From assembly GCA_031254455.1 (NCBI GenBank), contig JAIRUI010000115.1:1-6164 (forward strand): a stretch of DNA of 6,164 nt, read 5' to 3'. Under the pieces are notes generated by a model. That model had not been told where the DNA came from, searched no databases, and saw only the letters and a program-made list of their open reading frames with translations. The stretch comes from Chitinispirillales bacterium (GTDB lineage: Bacteria; Fibrobacterota; Chitinivibrionia; Chitinivibrionales; Chitinivibrionaceae). How positions within the stretch are numbered: position 1 is the first letter of the stretch; the number at the start of each line of letters is the position of its first letter. A program made the position numbers and the translations under genes. Shown here piece after piece: positions 4,388 through 6,164 of the stretch.

Positions 4388-6164
4388 ATGTTACGCTCAC
4401 TTTACACGGGAATTGCTGGTTTAAGAAACCATCAATTAAAAATGGACGTTACGTCGCACAATATAGCCAACGTAAACACTATCGGCTATAAATCGCAAAG
4501 AATTACCTTTAAAGAAGGATTTTCGCAAATGCTTAAAGGGGCGACGCGTCCGGCGGGAAACGCCAGCGGTACCAATCCGATGCAGGTCGGTTTGGGAATG
4601 GCCGTAGGATCGATTGATAATATTATGGAACAAGGCGCGATGCAATCGACCGGACAGTTAACGGATTTGGGAATAGAAGGAAGAGCGTTCTTTGCGTTTT
4701 CCAACGGCAACGGCGGAACTTTCTACGGAAGAAACGGTGCGCTGCAATTAAGTGCCGAAGGATATTTGGTATCCAATACAAACGGTTATCATTTGCTTGG
4801 GCTTACGGCGGACTCAGACGGTGAAATACCGGCGACGGCGGTTCCGGGTTCGATTAAGGTTCCGTTCGGCGAAAAATCGCCCGCCCGCGCTACCGAGGAA
4901 ATTCAATTTCAGTGCAACCTTGACGCTGATTCTGTAGGCTCGGGGACTTATTTATATACCGCGCCTTTCCTTAAAAGCGGCGAAGCCGCCGATTTGCTCG
5001 TAGCCCTGAACGACGGAATAGGTAACTCTCTCGGCATTAAAGATAACGACGTGTTGAGAATTACATACAAGGATGCTACCGGAGCTGAAGTAATTTCTCC
5101 TAACCTTAACGTTAGAAATGACGGGTTGGCTAACTCTATATATTCTCTCCAAGATTTGGCGGATGCGATTCAAAATGCACTGCCGGCCGGCGCTACTGTA
5201 GGTATCGGCGCTGTTGGAACTCCCCAAGCCGGACAGATTATTATTACCAACCCGGGTGGAGCTATATCGAATCTCGTAGTAAATAATATAACCAGACCTA
5301 ATTCCAACAGTTACGTCGCAAATACCTTTTTATGGTCGGGAGCGGTTAATGCCGGTGATACAAGCGTAGGGAGCACTCTCGCCGCGGCGACTTCTCTTAA
5401 CACTTTGGATGAAATTTTTGACGCACGCGGAAAACCTTTGGGCTTGACGGCTGGGGATCCTATAGAAATTAACGGAATGATAGGCGATATCGGTTTATCC
5501 GCCGCCGCACCGCTACTCTATACTCCGACGTTAACAATGGCGGATTTGATGGCGTATATACAACTGCGGCTTCGCCTGCCGGACGAAGTTCCAAATTCTT
5601 CGGGTTTGATGTCGAATTCCGTTGAGATAAATCAACCGGGCGCAAACGGTGATAGCCGCGCTCCTGTCGGCAGCATAATAATACGCGGACAGCAGGGAAA
5701 AGCGTTTGCTATAGAAGGACTTAACATAAACGCTAAAAGCAGTACGAATAATACGTCGGTATCAATATTTAACGCCAACTCGTCCGTTACGGAATTTCAA
5801 AGCGCCAAAAACACCGGATTTTGCGCGACTTCCATAGAAGTTTTCGACGAATCGGGCGCGCCTCATACCGTTACTATGAATTTTACGCATTCCGGAACTC
5901 CGGGCAAATGGCTGTGGGAAATTACGATGAAAGGGCAGGAGATAATTACTGGCGGAAATCGCGGAGTGGTAACGTTCTCCGAAGACGGAAGCCCGGCGGC
6001 GTGGATTTTTGACGACGGCAGTACCAGTTTCAAATTTAATCCGAATAACGGTTCGGCTGAATTATCTATAAGTTTGGACGTAGGAAAAAATAAATCCTGG
6101 GCTGGAATTACGCAGTTTCGTTCCGCGACAACCACGACGGCAAAGGCGCAGGACGGTTATCCTA
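4388..6164 (+). CDS. flgE: Flagellar hook protein FlgE, enlarged; 3' end outside the window
   Basis: FlgE polymerises into the hook, the flexible joint between rod and filament. I translated 592 codons from ATG 4388 to the window edge with no stop. The N-terminal rod/hook signature is at residues 4-36 (LRNHQLKMDVTSHNIANVN, then TIGYKS). The hook core continues at about 68-140 with VGLGMAVGSIDNIMEQGAM and DLGIEGRAFFAF. From about 200 to 400 there is an insertion relative to enteric FlgE (about 400 residues) carrying two related modules. The FlgE D2-type region resumes at about 480-560 (ATSIEVFDESGAPHTVTM, TPGKWLWEI). The last residues, KAQDGYP, resemble the point where the C-terminal core starts, so I infer that somewhat over 100 residues are missing. 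GAGGA (4378-4382) lies five bases before the ATG. Lys163 and Cys176 may form an intersubunit cross-link. Confidence 0.96.
   Translation, partial: MLRSLYTGIAGLRNHQLKMDVTSHNIANVNTIGYKSQRITFKEGFSQMLKGATRPAGNASGTNPMQVGLGMAVGSIDNIMEQGAMQSTGQLTDLGIEGRAFFAFSNGNGGTFYGRNGALQLSAEGYLVSNTNGYHLLGLTADSDGEIPATAVPGSIKVPFGEKSPARATEEIQFQCNLDADSVGSGTYLYTAPFLKSGEAADLLVALNDGIGNSLGIKDNDVLRITYKDATGAEVISPNLNVRNDGLANSIYSLQDLADAIQNALPAGATVGIGAVGTPQAGQIIITNPGGAISNLVVNNITRPNSNSYVANTFLWSGAVNAGDTSVGSTLAAATSLNTLDEIFDARGKPLGLTAGDPIEINGMIGDIGLSAAAPLLYTPTLTMADLMAYIQLRLRLPDEVPNSSGLMSNSVEINQPGANGDSRAPVGSIIIRGQQGKAFAIEGLNINAKSSTNNTSVSIFNANSSVTEFQSAKNTGFCATSIEVFDESGAPHTVTMNFTHSGTPGKWLWEITMKGQEIITGGNRGVVTFSEDGSPAAWIFDDGSTSFKFNPNNGSAELSISLDVGKNKSWAGITQFRSATTTTAKAQDGYP
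4991..5587 (+). repeat. Two related inserted modules in the FlgE outer region
   Basis: Residues 202-265 (bases 4991-5182) and 339-400 (bases 5402-5587) share one pattern. Each has a start like LLVALND or TLDEIFD, then G(N/K)(S/P)LG(I/L) with a following D and a short strand (LRITY or IEING). After a variable loop each ends in a helix, SLQDLADAIQNAL or TMADLMAYIQLRL. Such modules are familiar in large FlgE proteins (for example those of epsilonproteobacteria), where they form extra surface domains. The similarity is visible only at the protein level. Confidence 0.5.

Noticed and set aside
4436..6135. Plus- and minus-strand frames of 61-91 residues within flgE
   Set aside because: The flgE frame is open without interruption from 4388 to the window end and carries family motifs throughout; these frames are shadows.

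Overview
The window is the start of a flagellar hook-assembly operon in a motile, sigma-54-using bacterium, with a small mobile-DNA scar upstream. The core is fliK (hook-length control), flgD (hook cap), a small conserved flagellar-operon protein of unknown function (TIGR02530-type) and flgE (hook protein, cut by the window end). All are on the + strand, each has a good Shine-Dalgarno sequence, and I see no terminator between them. This gene order occurs in several phyla, including spirochaetes and some other deep Gram-negative lineages and Firmicutes, so order alone does not fix the phylum. A sigma-54 promoter argues against enteric-type control. A Lys/Cys pair in FlgE matches the spacing of the spirochaete lysinoalanine cross-link, which is suggestive but not decisive. 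I do not assign a genus.

Layout. Bases 1-120 encode the last 39 residues of an IS5-superfamily transposase, running in from the left. Bases 110-364 hold a very AT-rich open frame that starts inside the IS end and has no ribosome binding site; it is best read as a gene remnant. Bases 365-587 are the control region: a dense cluster of ATTTC/GAAAT half-sites (candidate activator site), a consensus -24/-12 sigma-54 promoter at 512-528, and a roughly 49-base leader with a small hairpin before the fliK Shine-Dalgarno. Then follow fliK (588-2582), flgD (2597-3829), a 93-base gap with two micro-ORFs, the TIGR02530-type gene (3923-4297), a 90-base gap, and flgE (4388 to the end).

How the genes work together. 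FlgD forms the cap under which exported FlgE subunits assemble into the hook. FliK is exported intermittently, measures hook length, and through its C-terminal domain switches the export gate (FlhB) to filament substrates. Producing the three from one sigma-54 transcript is the usual logic of a middle-class flagellar operon, made after the basal body is built.

The less ordinary points are: a duplicated Tudor/Ig module that nearly doubles FlgD; an enlarged FlgE carrying two related inserted modules and a candidate lysinoalanine cross-link pair; and tandem micro-ORFs with their own ribosome binding sites between flgD and the TIGR02530-type gene. I found no evidence of an entirely new system such as a defence locus or CRISPR array.
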